Origin: Dioscorea cayenensis subsp. rotundata
Lineage: Eukaryota; Streptophyta; Magnoliopsida; Dioscoreales; Dioscoreaceae
Direction of reading: 5' to 3'
Assembly: GCF_009730915.1 (NCBI RefSeq)
Contig: NC_052472.1
Location: 2,356,001-2,420,000, forward strand
Length of the DNA stretch: 64,000 nt
In this document: positions 25,648 to 37,134 of the stretch, one piece after another
Position numbering within the stretch: position 1 is the stretch's first letter
Layout of the letters: each line of letters begins with the position of its first letter
Notes under the pieces: model-generated
The model's input: the letters and a program-made list of their open reading frames with translations, nothing else
What the model was told of the DNA's origin: nothing
The model's database searches: none
Made by a program: the position numbers and the translations under genes

Positions 25648-26052
25648 GGATGATGGAGATGAGAAGAGGATCAAAGCGAGATTGGCATCGTGGAGAGAAC
25701 GAAGAGGAGAAGAAGAGAAGAAGAAGAAGAAGCGTTTCCATTGCTTCCATTGATGAATTGGGGGAGTTTCGAGATTGTTTAGAGAAGCGGGTTGTTTTGA
25801 AGTGCCATTTTTTTTTTTCAAATATACCCCTTAAAAATATGATAATGGTATAAGTTGGGAGTTTTTTTTAATACAAATAAAAAATACATAATTTATTTTA
25901 TCTCATAGGATGATACTTCATCCAAAGTAATATGCATATATATAATTAATTATTTTTAATAATTAAAAAACTCATGTTTATATAATACTTGAAATAGTCT
26001 TTTTACTTATGCAACTTTGTCCTTTTGAGGTCCGTTTAATTTGCACATGTTT

Positions 26053-26145
26053 TTTTTTTGACACAACGATAAACATCACAGTCCCTCCACTGGGGGAAGT
26101 CAAGGACAAACGCCAGAGCATCACTCCACAGCGCCTTATATATTG
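26053..26145 (-). mobile_element. 5'-truncated SINE, relative of 8540-8708
   Basis: Shares the 3' part of the SINE at 8540, including CCACTGGGGGAAGTCAAGGA on the plus strand. It has a T-run on the plus side (A tail on its own strand) and lacks the A and B boxes. The 15-bp flanks AATTTGCACATGTTT at 26038-26052 and 26146-26160 are a target duplication. It is a typical 5'-truncated insertion. Confidence 0.8.
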
Positions 26146-26156
26146 AATTTGCACAT

Positions 26157-26494
26157 GTTTATATAGAAATTTTAATTTCTAATCCCATTAAGAACTTGAT
26201 ATTATATTTTGAATTAAAATCAAATAGAAAAAAAGGAAAAAGGGAGCATTATATATTCTCTCTTCTTTTTTCATATACTATTATTTTTCATTTATTTTAT
26301 TTATTTATGCTCCTACTCCTATTTGGAATAGGATAATGCCCATTTTCTCTTTTTTTTCGTACTCCTATTCAAAGTAAGAGAAAATGGTTCATCATCACTA
26401 TCCTTTTTACTTATCCCTTTTTTTTGTTTGATTTTAATTCAAAATATAATAGTAAGTTCCTAATGGGATTAGAAATTAAAATTTCTATATAAAC
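26157..26494. mobile_element. Foldback MITE with about 80-bp inverted ends
   Basis: The left end starts GTTTATATAGAAATTTTAAT and the right end is its near-perfect complement; pairing continues for about 80 bp. The internal part is pyrimidine-rich with no gene. It abuts the right target duplication of the truncated SINE. I could not define its own target duplication. Confidence 0.7.
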
Positions 26495-26861
26495 AAGTGC
26501 CCCCTTTGTAGCTTCTACAACACAATAGTTGAGGGAGAAAGATACAAGTGCTTTCAAACTCTCACTCCATGTGTAGCTTCCCTTGTCTTTTTTTTCCTTT
26601 TATAGAATTTTCTCCTTTTTTTCATGTAACTAAAACTCTCAAGTAGCTCCATGCATAGGGTCCCCTTTTTTTCTTTTTATTTTTCTTCTTTTCTTTCCTT
26701 TTTTTTCTTTTTTTCTTAAAATCATGACCATATGCTAGCTCATCTCATGAGTAGCATGCCACCTTTTTTTTGTTTTATATTTTTCATGGGTAGCTTGCTT
26801 TGATCATATAAGTTTTCCCTAAGGGTCATCACAACCTTTTTTTTTCCAAAATTTTTTCCCT

Positions 26862-27493
26862 TTTTTTATAATAATAATATTTTTTATAATAATTTTTGGA
26901 ACAAATTTCTTTTCATCTTATCATTATTCTTTCCTTTTTCGCTGTTTTACATGGCTCCCACCACGCAAACAGTCAGAGCCCCTTTCACGCATCATGACGA
27001 CCACTGACAAAGTTCCCGACGATCACCACTCGCGACATTACCCTATCAACTCTAAGATTTAGGAAAGCATTCGTACATGAAGCGACTTTCAACGAATGGA
27101 CTCAGCATCGGATGCGTTCCATGATCTTGGTAAACTCACCAAATATCAACGAATGGACTTGCGAAACTATTTGGTGTGAGTTTACCAAGATCATGAAACG
27201 CTTTCGATATGCTAGTCCATTCGTTGAAGTCGTTTCCATTGTACCGAATTGGCTATCCTAAGTTCTTAAAGTTGATAGGGTAATATCGCTGGATTGGTAA
27301 TCTGTCGGGAGCTTTGTCATGGTCGTCATATGGCCCGTAAAGGGGCTCTACTAATTTGTCTTTGGTGGTAGGAGCCATGTAAAAAAAAACTGAAAAAAAG
27401 GAAAGAGAAAATAATTAATGATAAGTATTGACAAAGAAATTTGTTCCAAAATTATTATAAAAATTATTATTATTATTATAAAAAGGGAAAAAA
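26862..27493. repeat. Large foldback (inverted repeat), arms about 300 bp, short loop
   Basis: The left arm (26862-27146) pairs with the right arm (27171-27493), with a loop of about 25 bp near 27147-27170. Good pairing examples are TGATCTTGGTAAACTCACC (27123 on) with its complement near 27180-27200, and TTTACATGGCTCC near 26947 with its complement near 27370. The arms differ by scattered substitutions and small indels. A transcript across it would fold into a long hairpin. It may be a MULE-like foldback element or a hairpin RNA locus; no target duplication was identified. Confidence 0.8.
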
Positions 27494-27648
27494 TGCAATG
27501 GGTCCCACCATTTGATGATTCTCTCATGCATTTTAAAAAAACCCCACGCACGTACAATGATGAAAGCAGCATGAATTTCTCTCTTCTCTCTCTTTTTCTC
27601 TCTATTTTATCATCATCTTCTTCGTCAAAACCCCGAATATGATCGGCG

Positions 27649-27894
27649 ATGGGCGCCGTCGACCTCCGCATTGTTCTCGTCCACGGTGGTGGACTGGAGA
27701 TCAACGCTTGGCATCTCCGTACCGACCATGAGCCTAAGTTCCACAACGGCCTCCGCGTCACCAATGCTCACACTATGGAGGTTGTGGATATGGTTTTTGC
27801 TGGGAAGATCAACAAGAGCCTCGTCACTGAGATCAACATGCTTGGTGGCACCGGTGTTGGGCTTGCCGGCAAGGATGCTCGCCTCCTTACTGAT
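27649..27894 (+). pseudogene. Acetylglutamate kinase fragment
   Basis: Reads from an ATG as MGAVDLRIVLVHGGGLEIN, then FHNGLRVTNAHTMEVVDMV, KINKSLVTEIN and GVGLAGKDARLLT. These are the nucleotide/N-acetylglutamate-binding motifs of plastid acetylglutamate kinase, an arginine biosynthesis enzyme. The transit peptide, the KYGGAA start of the kinase fold and the whole C-terminal half are missing, so about 82 of the usual 340 or so residues remain. The GC-rich codon use contrasts with the AT-rich surroundings. It lies just beyond the foldback at 26862-27493, which suggests a captured gene piece, although it is outside the visible arms. Confidence 0.8.
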
Positions 27895-28179
27895 GTAAAT
27901 ACTCACAAAAAAACAGAGAAGAAAATCAGCAAAAACTCGAAAGGAAAACAGAGAAGAAAACCCACAAAAGCATTCATCAGAACAACAACCCCAAATTACA
28001 GCAAGCTTATCTTTTAGTTGTTTTGACTTTAGTGGAAAACACCTGTCACAAGCTTAATGAATCATGTCACCATCCTCAGCTTAACATAGTTGTGCCTCGA
28101 ACTAAAGACACCATCCCTTGATGATGAAACCAGAGCCGTCCATTTTAAATTCAATTCATCTCAACTCTTCCCCTCCAGC

Positions 28180-29244
28180 TAGAGATGGCAACGGGTAGGG
28201 TATGGGTAGGATATGCCAAAACCCTTACCCTTACCCTTACCCATAACCCCTACCCCATACCTATACCCTTACCCGCACCCTTCAGGGTAAAAGAAATCAT
28301 ACCCTTACCCTTTACCTGTATAGTACGGGTATACCCGCAGGGTACCCACTTACTCGTTGTTCAAATTATCGAATTAAATTTAAATATAAATTTAAATAAT
28401 AATAATAATAAAAATTAATTATACATTACATTACAATCTTTAAACATATGTTCATAAATTCAAAATTACAAGCTGATATATATTTGTTTATCTTAAATTA
28501 TATAATCACATAAAAATGACGTCTATTTAGGACTCAATGGTAACTCTAGTTTTTGTTTTGTTTATGCTTAACTATCTTGGTTTTTGTTTTAAATTTTTTC
28601 ATATATTTACTACTTATATTTTATATAGCTTTAAATTTCATAAATATCTGGTAAGATTTTGAATATAAAAAACATTATAAGTAATTCTTATAAGTTATAT
28701 TCATTTGATTTTTTATTAGTATCTTAATTTTCAAGATGTTCTTATAATTTATAGAATAAATTATTATAACATTATTTTTTTATATTTGTTTTATAATGTT
28801 TATTTTTTAATTTAATTATGATTCTTAATATATATCTAAAATTCAATTTTGATAATATTATCAAATATAAATATAAAAATAAAAAAAATTTTAAAATAAT
28901 ATATTAAGAGAAAATTTAAAGTATTATTTTCAAATTAATCACCATGAAAATAGATATTGGGTAAATTGTGGGTAAATGTTTACTTTAATAAAAAAATTAT
29001 ATATATATATATATATATATGAGAGGGTAAGGGTACGGAAAATCCGTACTCTCTTCAACGGGTAAGGGTAAGGGTAGGATAGGGGCATACCCTTACCCGA
29101 CCCCTACCCGCTCGAAAACTAACGGGTAATACCCTTACCCGTACCCTTACCCGTACCTGTACCCGGTCAAAGAGGGTAATACCCTCTTTGACCGGGTACG
29201 GGTACGGGTATACCCGTCGGGTAGGGTACAAATTGCCATCTCTA
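28180..29244. mobile_element. Non-autonomous hAT-type element, 1065 bp
   Basis: Terminal inverted repeats TAGAGATGGCAA and TTGCCATCTCTA, flanked by a perfect 8-bp duplication CCTCCAGC at 28172-28179 and 29245-29252. Both subterminal regions are packed with GGGTA/TACCC repeats, typical of transposase-binding arrays in hAT elements. The middle is AT-rich with no transposase. Near the right end a perfect hairpin occurs (29159-29199). Confidence 0.93.
29159..29199. repeat. Perfect 20-bp hairpin inside the hAT-type element
   Basis: Arms at 29159-29178 and 29180-29199 are exact complements with a single-base loop. The pairing continues outward with one mismatch into the GGGTAC repeats. It is the strongest short hairpin seen in the window. 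Confidence 0.9.
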
Positions 29245-29423
29245 CCTCCAGCTCACTTAACTACTACAAATACAATACACTAAACAAAAACACATAACTG
29301 AAAACTCAAGACATACAAATTTACACACATCTTCAACTACAAACATCAACAACTTCCACTTCAGATGCTGATCTCTTCCCTGCAGCACCACACTCCTTCA
29401 TTGCTTCAATCATCTGTTAACAC

Positions 29424-29576
29424 TTACAGCAAGGCCCTCTTCGGATCGAGTCCGCTGTCCTTGGGTTTGTTGGTGACGTAGCGCTGCTGCGTGAGGTCAT
29501 TGGTGCAGGGTGTGAGGACAGCGAGTATCATTGATGGGCGGGTGCCGCACTCGTTGCTTTGAGAGACGAAGATCAT
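29424..29576 (-). pseudogene. Unrecognised coding-like exon fragment
   Basis: A GC-rich open stretch of 50 codons in otherwise AT-rich sequence, with plausible protein such as SNECGTRPSMILAV and QQRYVTNKPKDSGLD. Its end overlaps a good splice donor, GTAAGTG, so it may be an exon of a larger lost gene. I do not recognise the family. It sits between two hAT-type elements, where captured gene pieces are common. Confidence 0.35.
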
Positions 29577-29822
29577 TGCATGAGAAAAAAAGTTTTAATA
29601 CAAATGAACTTAGAAGACATCAAGATATGTTTGGTTGGGGTCTTGTTACCATTGCTTTCATGTTCTGAATCTCTGATGCTTGTTCTTCGGCATTTGGAAA
29701 ATAGAATAGTTCATACTTGCTGTGAGCTCTTGTCATGTGGAGTAGAACATGCAACATTGTGTCGTTATTTGCTCAAGTTGTGAGGCTATGTCTATGGTAT
29801 TGACGCGAATGAACCTCGAATG

Positions 29823-30433
29823 TAGACCTGTCAAAACAGGCCGGCGGGGCGGGCCAGCCCGCGGGCTACCAAAATCCATCATTTGGCAGGGCGGGGCAGA
29901 CCGTCCCAATAAAAATATAAAATATTTAAAAATTATATATTTTATATATTGATTATTTTTTCTAATAAACCAAACCAAGCCAAAAGATATTTATTAAAGC
30001 ACAAAACATAATACAAAAGACGTATTTCAAAAAATATTTTACATATGAGGTTATAATAAATCATACAACTAAAATAATAAAACAAGTAAATAACAACATA
30101 TTCAACCAAATTAACCAATTAACCCAACATTCAAAAGTTCCCACATGAATTGAACAACTATAGATAAGAGGAATATCAATACTATGATATTACATAAAGC
30201 ACCTAAAACATTTATCTTCATTTAAGCTTTTTTTTAAAAAATTTTTTTTTAGTAAATTAAAGGGGTTGGCTAGCCCGCCCCGCCCCGCCCCGCCCCGCCC
30301 ATAACCCTAACCCAAACGGGTTGGCCCGTTTCGGCCCGCTTTCAAACGGACCTACAAAAGGCCAACCCAATCCGTCAATTTTTGTTGGCGGGGTGGGCCG
30401 GTCCGACAGGTTAGGCCCGTTTTGACAGCTCTA
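29823..30433. mobile_element. Non-autonomous hAT-type element, 611 bp
   Basis: Ends are TAGACCTGTCAAAACAGGCC and GGCCCGTTTTGACAGCTCTA (29823 and 30433), imperfect inverted repeats. The 8-bp flanks CTCGAATG (29815-29822) and CTCTAATG (30434-30441) match at 7 of 8. GC-rich subterminal repeats (CCCGCCCCGCCCC, GGCGGGGCGGG) flank an AT-rich core. No transposase. Confidence 0.88.
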
Positions 30434-30441
30434 CTCTAATG

Positions 30442-31990
30442 AACTAGAAAATTTAAGACGCTCAATTTGGATACATGCCATCACTGTCATACTCTGGTGT
30501 CTCTAGTGCTTGTAGTTGGGTGTTTGGTGAGTAAAAAAATGTTAAATTGCTTTTCAGAAAACAAAAACAAGAGAGAAGAAAAAAATGAAGGATGAGCGAG
30601 AAAAAAAAGAGAATGAAAAAAATAGCTCTCCTAATGCTTTTGTGTTCTTGCCCATGATCAGGTGTTCATATGCATCTTTGAAATTAATGAAAAAAAATAT
30701 TATTAATTTTATGTTTGCTCAGTCACTTCTCGTTCACACTTGCTTCTTAATCGGAGGTTCTCACGACATTTTCTGGGGTAATTAATATTAGGGGCTTGCC
30801 CCTAATAGAAGTTATGAACTTACGATCATCTGAAATATAAAAATAATTAAAATTTGATTTATGATCCATATTTTTGACCGGTCAATCCTAATTAAAGGCC
30901 TGGTAAAAATAAAGGAGCCCATAGGACATATATAAGTACATCACAAATGTTTGTACGGTTCTTTGCTTGATATTCAGTAGATATCACAAAAATTTTTATA
31001 TTATTTTCTATATTTGATTTACATAAGTACTAAATTAAAAATTATAAAATTATTATAATACCTTTTGTATAATCTTTCGTTTGGTTGTTTTTGGAAAAAA
31101 ATTTCATAAGACAAATTATTTTGAATTTTTTTTCATTTTTAATAGTTAACACTTAAATTTTTAAAATTTATAAAATTTTTAGGGCCATAATTTCTAACAT
31201 ACATTAATTAATAATTTTTTTACCGAAATATAATTTTTTATTTCCAAAATTTTTTGATTGGGATATGGTCACTAGTCATGTGTTGTAAATTTTAATTTTA
31301 ACTAGGGGCTAAAACTATTTTTTTGTTGCTTTGTACCACAGTTAAAAAGTTGTACCGTGGTGGTTATGATGAGACAAGATTTTTTTGAACAACTTGTGTT
31401 ATACTTAAACAATTTCTTATATTGTACTCCAAATTCATTTGCAAATCAAATTATTTTTCTATTTTTAAGGGTGTAAGAAGTAAAAAACAAAAACTCTTGT
31501 TTTAGTAGGCCAGGTATAATATCTGAAATAGTCTCTTTACTTATGCAACTCTGTCTTTCAAATCTCTCCATTTTAATTTGATCCAATTTAGTCATTTTAT
31601 TTTATTTTTCAATTGAGTTAATCAAATATATCTAAGAGGAGTTACTTCCGATTAGGGATTAAGGTTTCAGTTGAGGAAACCAAAGGATGTGTGGAAGAAG
31701 CATTCGGATTCAGACCCGAATGGATTGGATCCGATAAAAGAATTCCCGTTTAATATTTTTAAATTATTATTTTTTGTTTTTAATAAAATTATAATAAAAA
31801 AAACTACATAAGTCAAAACAAACAGTAAAAAGAACTCCCATTACCCAAACATACTTAATCGACCCAATTAAAAAACAGTAAAAGGGCTAAATGGATCAAA
31901 TAATAGGCCTTTCTATGCGGATCCGGGTTTGGCCCGATAACAGACCCACATCCGATAACAAATCAAAACCCGGCCCGTTAAGAGTCCCTG
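30442..31990. other. Intergenic, AT-rich; no gene seen
   Basis: No coding region can be supported. The stretch 31515-31560 (starting TATAATATCTGAAATAGTC) repeats a sequence found at 25984-26025, so a dispersed repeat is shared by the two places. The 31670-31990 part contains GGATCC/CCGATAA-rich sequence like hAT subterminal repeats, but the ends are unclear. Confidence 0.45.
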
Positions 31991-32043
31991 ATGCTTTCGG
32001 AGTTTCAACCCCTACGAAATCGCAGCGAAGTCGTATCTCGAGA

Positions 32044-32078
<35 letters not shown>

Positions 32079-32129
32079 AGGCTCCATTCGCACTCCTCCC
32101 CGATCTCAGATCTTTGGAGCCCGTTCCAG
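31990..32129 (+). promoter_or_regulatory. Probable 5' non-coding exon of DNAJC17-like copy A
   Basis: A (GAA)n tract followed by CCGATCTCAGATCTTTGGAG and a splice donor CCAG|GTACC at 32129/32130. The corresponding segment CGATCTCAGATCTCTCTGCG with its own donor is found at 45070-45099 upstream of copy B. Conservation of the exon-intron boundary in both copies supports a 5' UTR exon, spliced to an acceptor just before the ATG at 34437. The transcription start cannot be placed. Confidence 0.6.
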
Positions 32130-34436
32130 GTACCTTCGATCGCTTCTATCTTCCTGATTTGCATCTTTTTTTCGCTGAATTTCAGTGCTTGGCATGTATT
32201 AGAACGCAGTGAGTAGATTTTCTAGGGTTTCATGTTTGTTTCGGTTTGAATAGGCGTTTTGTTTGTATGTGGGGCTTGTTTGTGCGCTCTTGTTGATTTC
32301 ATGGCTGGGGATTGTTAGGGTTAGGGGTTATGGCCTTTTTGTTTGGTCTCATGACAAGACTTGAAAAAGATGGTTTTTTTTTACTCCTGGGATCTGAAAG
32401 TGGAAGGTATAGTTAGAAGAAATATTACGATTTGTTGAACTAGTGACATTTTTATTGAAATTGCGGATGTTTGTGGCTTGAAGTATTATTGGTTTGTAAT
32501 AAGTGTTTATTTTTGTTTATAACAGGATCATGGCGATTTGTTTGTGACATTATTAGTTTTGAGGACCTGTAAATTAGGGTTTAGTTTGAAATATTGGCTG
32601 TCCTTTGTTTGTTGCCCTAAATGTGCAAATGTTACTGACTAAAAACTTGAGTGGTATGGTGAAGGAATTTTGATGGTGTCTTGAAGTTGCTAAATAGTGG
32701 TTCTTGAGTTGGCAGTTTAAAGTTAAAAGTTAGGTTTGCCGTTCTTGAGGATGAGACCTGCCCACCTAGGAGAGATGCATCAGCTTAGTCGAGTGAAGCT
32801 ATCAAGGCATAGTATTAACAGGGATCCAGAGAAAAGCATTTGCAAATCATGGAGTAATACCATGTCTTGAAAACAAGTTAAGTCTCCATTTCCATTCTAG
32901 TCTTGAAAAAGCAATTTGAGAGCATGCTAAAAATGGGTTGCATAACTGGGGCTAGATAGCTGTTTGGATTCTCTGCATGGTGATATTATTGCTATATCAT
33001 TGATGGTTAAAATTTTTAGTAGATGCCATGTGAAATACTTGTCTTATGGTCCTTTAATTCATTGTTTATGGCTTTGGTCTTGATCATTTGTATCACGTTA
33101 GCTATGCTTTTTTTAACTCTATTGGAATTATATAAATATTTTGCCTCATTCCTCTTTATGTATAGTAATATTTGAGGCCATAAATATTAGAGGAGTAAAT
33201 GTGGATTTGGTTTTTTGAGATAACAAATTAGCATTGATTATGAGATATTTGCTTATCTTTCCCTTGTTTTGTGAAAATATGATCAGAAGTAGGACTTGCA
33301 AAGTTGTATTGTTAATAGAAAGTGTGGAATAGGTGGTGAATCTGGTGATATTTTAATAATGGTGAGGCATGCAGTGAAAGATCATTGACCATCTTAATAG
33401 TCATGCAAAAATCGTAACTGTTAAACTGTGTATGAGTTGTGGCAATATGCTATACTAGGCCAACTTTGTTTTTTAATTACAGGACCTTTAATAAATTTTT
33501 AATTTTTGGATGATTGCAGGTTCTTAAGGCTTGTGTGCATAGGTGACTCTGAGATTCTTTAGATTGTTTTGATAATTATATGTTGGCCTGTTTCTTTAGA
33601 TAGATTTGGAAATGAGTTTGCTAGATAAATGTGATTTGACGCTGTTTTTCTTCCTTGCAAAGTTCTAGTTCATGCAAGGCGTGATTCGTGAAAGCATATT
33701 CTGTTGTTTCATAGATGGGAATTTTGGGTTACATTATTTACTTCTGTTAGCATCATCTTGGTTAAACAAGACATCTTGCTTGCATCATTTTCATTTATTG
33801 GCCATCTCTAGGAATTTATTAACTCCGTTATGACAATTTTAACATGTTTACATGGAATAGGATAAACTGGTTAGGTGGTATGTAATTGTAACTGGGATTT
33901 CTTACTCTATTGATTTAGCTGAATTCAATCACATGCCCTGTTATATCTGAGCTTTCTGTTGTGTGACCAGTTATCGTTTGTGGATGCATTATTCTTGCTG
34001 AATCCTAAAGCTCTTTCTCCTTACTATTTTAGATACCTATATAGGATTAGAGCCAGAAAATTGCATCTTGTCTATTTACTGCCACTTTTTTCAGCTTGTA
34101 ATATTCGAACTTGCTTTAACTATTTAAATTTTGGCCACTGAATTTTATTTGGTTTAGTTTGAATATGGGTTTGTTAGGGTTAGGGGTTTGCGTGTTTTTG
34201 TTTGGAAAAAAAATCTTCTTTTTTAGTATTGGGATCTGAAAATTGTGGTTTTAGCACGAAAAATACCTTAATTTGGTGAAGTAGTTGCAATATTATTGAC
34301 ATTGTTGGTGGTTTGTGGTTTGAATGTTTTTTTTTATGTTTTTCCTGGAATTTTGGTGTTTGACATGCATTAGATCGTAGAGAGTTGATTTTGTAACTTC
34401 TTATGCATGTTTTATTCTCTCTTGTAGAGACCAACA

Positions 34437-36984
34437 ATGGCGAAAACCCTAGACTCGGAGGAGGAGTTCATTGATCACTACCTCGTGCTTTGCCTCCCCT
34501 CAGGCAAGGAAGGCTCCAAGTTAAGCCTAAAGCAGATTGATAAGGCCTACCGTGATCAATCTCGGAAACGCCACCCAGACAAGCGGCCCAATGACCCAGA
34601 CGCCACTGCTGACTTCCAACGACTCACCACGTCCTATGAGATTCTCCGCGATGTTACCTCACGTGCTACCTTTGATGCCCGCCTTTTCTCTATCCAGGAG
34701 AAAGCCTTCCGTGCCTCACTTTTTGATGCTAAACGGCGGAAGCTAGCGTCTGACCTTGAGGAGCGGGAGCGTGCTGCTGCTGCGCCAGAGCCTAACCCCA
34801 CAGAGCTTGCTGCTCGAAAGGAGAAGATGGTTGCTGCTGAGCTGCAAAAGGAGCCTGCTGCATTCCAGTCCCGCAAGGCGAAGAAAACTACATCCTCCTC
34901 AGCCCCTAGCCCTTCGGTGAGATTAGTTCTTGATTTAACTCTCTTTATTGTTAATGTTTGTGTTTCTCAGATTATGTTTGCGTAATTAATTAAGATATGT
35001 TGGCTTGAGAAAATGAATGATTTATGTCTTTTTGTGGTGAGAGTATACTACCTGTATCAAGATTTTAGGATACTTGCATTCACTTGACGCATTTGCGAAA
35101 CATAATAAGCTGTTGAGTGGCTTCACAATGCTTTTGGTTGAATTAATACAACTGGTTGTAGTGGATTGCAGATTGATATTTGATGACCATATAAACTTGT
35201 TACTGTAGCTTAGAAAAATAATTCAATCCTTTTTTCTGAACTTTTTTTTTCAGATATATTGTGGAATAACTTACAGCAAAAGTTGGTTGTTTTAGATTCA
35301 TCGAGTATACAGTACTTATTTGCTTTCTACTTGACCTGTTATACATAGCAGTACCCTAATTCTCTTCAAGAGGCTATAGTCCATTTTAAGGCTGGTCACA
35401 ATCAGACTAATTGTTTCATGAATAATTTTGAACTTCTCTAACCCTAAATCTCCAACATGCTTATTCATAAAAATTTTGGTGTTGTACTTGGTCACACATT
35501 GAAGATTTGAGGTGAACATTACCCCCTTCTTAATGTTAAGGTTTGATACTAGTGCAATAGACTTCTTTTTCTTTAAGCTTTAGATTTTGGTTTGCAATTT
35601 AGTCGATTTTTAATACTATTCTTTTCTGGACAAATGTTGCAGCAAGAGAAAGCAAAAAAAAATGATGGGGTAAGTTTGGATGAAGAAAAGGTATTGAAGG
35701 TCTCTTGGGAGAGAGATGGGAGGGATTATGGTGCTGTGCAGCTAACAGAGCTGTTTGAGAGGTTTGGAAGGGTTGAGGATGTTTTGATCAGGTCAAAGGG
35801 ATCCAAAAAGAAGGGCTCCGCTATTGTTGTAATGTTTTCCAAAGATGCTGCGGTAAGTACCATTTGTTTATGTTAGAATTTTTTTATGGATGATGACCAC
35901 ATGATGATCTTCTTCTCCTGATGCATTGAAGATAAGTAGAAATCAAGTAATTAATAAATCTGAAGTTTTGCTTTCAAACTTCTCAATTTTTTTTAAAAAT
36001 TTTTTAATCACTTAACTGATCTTTAACTCTAATATATATGTATATATATATGGCTAATTATTTATCCAAGATCTGTATAGTTCCAATAAAAAACGCAGAA
36101 AAGTATTTTATTTTTTATATTTAATATTTTAAAATGCATATTGTTCTAAATACGTATCAGATGTACTGGTTAGCTTGGGCATTCACATTAATTGTCTAGC
36201 AATATAAGAATTAAAATTTAGATACCTTGCCCCTGGGAGATCACCTGTAGCCACCAGTTAGCTTCTTTTTTTGTTTTCTCATCATAAAATCATTTGAAAT
36301 GTGTCTCTAACTCTGAAGCTTGTCTTCCATGTAACTACCAGGTAGCAGCTACACAGAGTATGATTGGTGATATTTCAAATCCTTTACTTGTTCTCCCTCT
36401 CCGAACTCCTTCTAGCACATCAACCGCATTCCCTGCAAAGCAAGCTGAACCATCCAGTCCAAAACTCAATAATATAGTTGGTGCTGGATTTCAAGATTAT
36501 GAATCATCTATTTTGAAGAAACTTGAAATGGTATGATTGTTTGTCATTTTCTTATCTTCAAATTTTGAGCATTATGTGTCAGAATTTTACAGGTTTTTCC
36601 ATAAATTCTATCCTATGTTCTCTGGTTAATGGAAAAGGCCATTATGATTTAGGTTTATATGAATACCATTCTTGAAGTTGAACTTCAAACCTATTTTTGT
36701 GCTCACTTCTTGACAACTTGTTGATTCTACTTCATTTTTGATATTTGTTTGTGTTTAGATGGAGAAAGTGGAGTACAAAAGAGTCACATTTTTTTTTTTT
36801 AACAATGTTTTTAAAATCTATTTCTATATTCATGCCTATATTTATTTAGCTTGGAGCGCACATGCTGCTATGTTACTTGATCTTACCACATTGTTATTTA
36901 TTTCAATTGGCCGAGGGCATGTAGAATGACTAACATGCAACATCCGGTGATCTGCAGGCTAAAGAAAAGAAAAGAGCGCCGTAG
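34437..36984 (+). CDS. DNAJC17-like J-domain and RRM protein, copy A
   Basis: Four exons, all joining in phase 0: 34437-34916, 35643-35852, 36342-36530, 36958-36984, giving 301 residues. Residues about 10-75 are a J domain with the HPD motif in RKRHPDKRPND, which stimulates Hsp70 ATPase. An Ala/Glu/Lys-rich helical linker (about 85-155) follows, then an RRM-like domain encoded by exon 2 (VLKVSWERDGRDYG, then LFERFGRVEDVLIRS and KKKGSAIVVM). The C-terminus has the family DYESSILKKLE segment. In DNAJC17 relatives the combination acts in the nucleus, linked to pre-mRNA splicing. The start ATG sits in CAACAATGGCG, with a splice acceptor about 10 bases upstream. Copy B at 50531 is a close paralogue; the two differ by small in-frame length changes only. 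Confidence 0.92.
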
Positions 36985-37134
36985 AATTTAATCCTTTCTA
37001 GACTTCCAGGATGTTTCAATTTTACTCACATTATTGGGAAGGTATTTATCAAATTATTCGCATAAAGTTCTTGAACCTCTCATAGAAGTATTGCATTTGT
37101 AGTTATTTATTTCAGTCAATCATATCATTTGTAG

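Noticed and set aside
25541..25853. Basic Lys/Arg-rich open frames on the plus strand
   Set aside because: They are shadows of the P4H first exon and its purine-rich leader on the other strand.
28185..28418. 77-codon open frame rich in Leu-Thr and Pro-Ile
   Set aside because: It is the reading of TACCC repeats in the hAT-type element, not a protein gene.
31896..32157. Poly-Glu and poly-Ser frames on both strands
   Set aside because: They come from the GAA microsatellite in the leader exon of DNAJC17 copy A.
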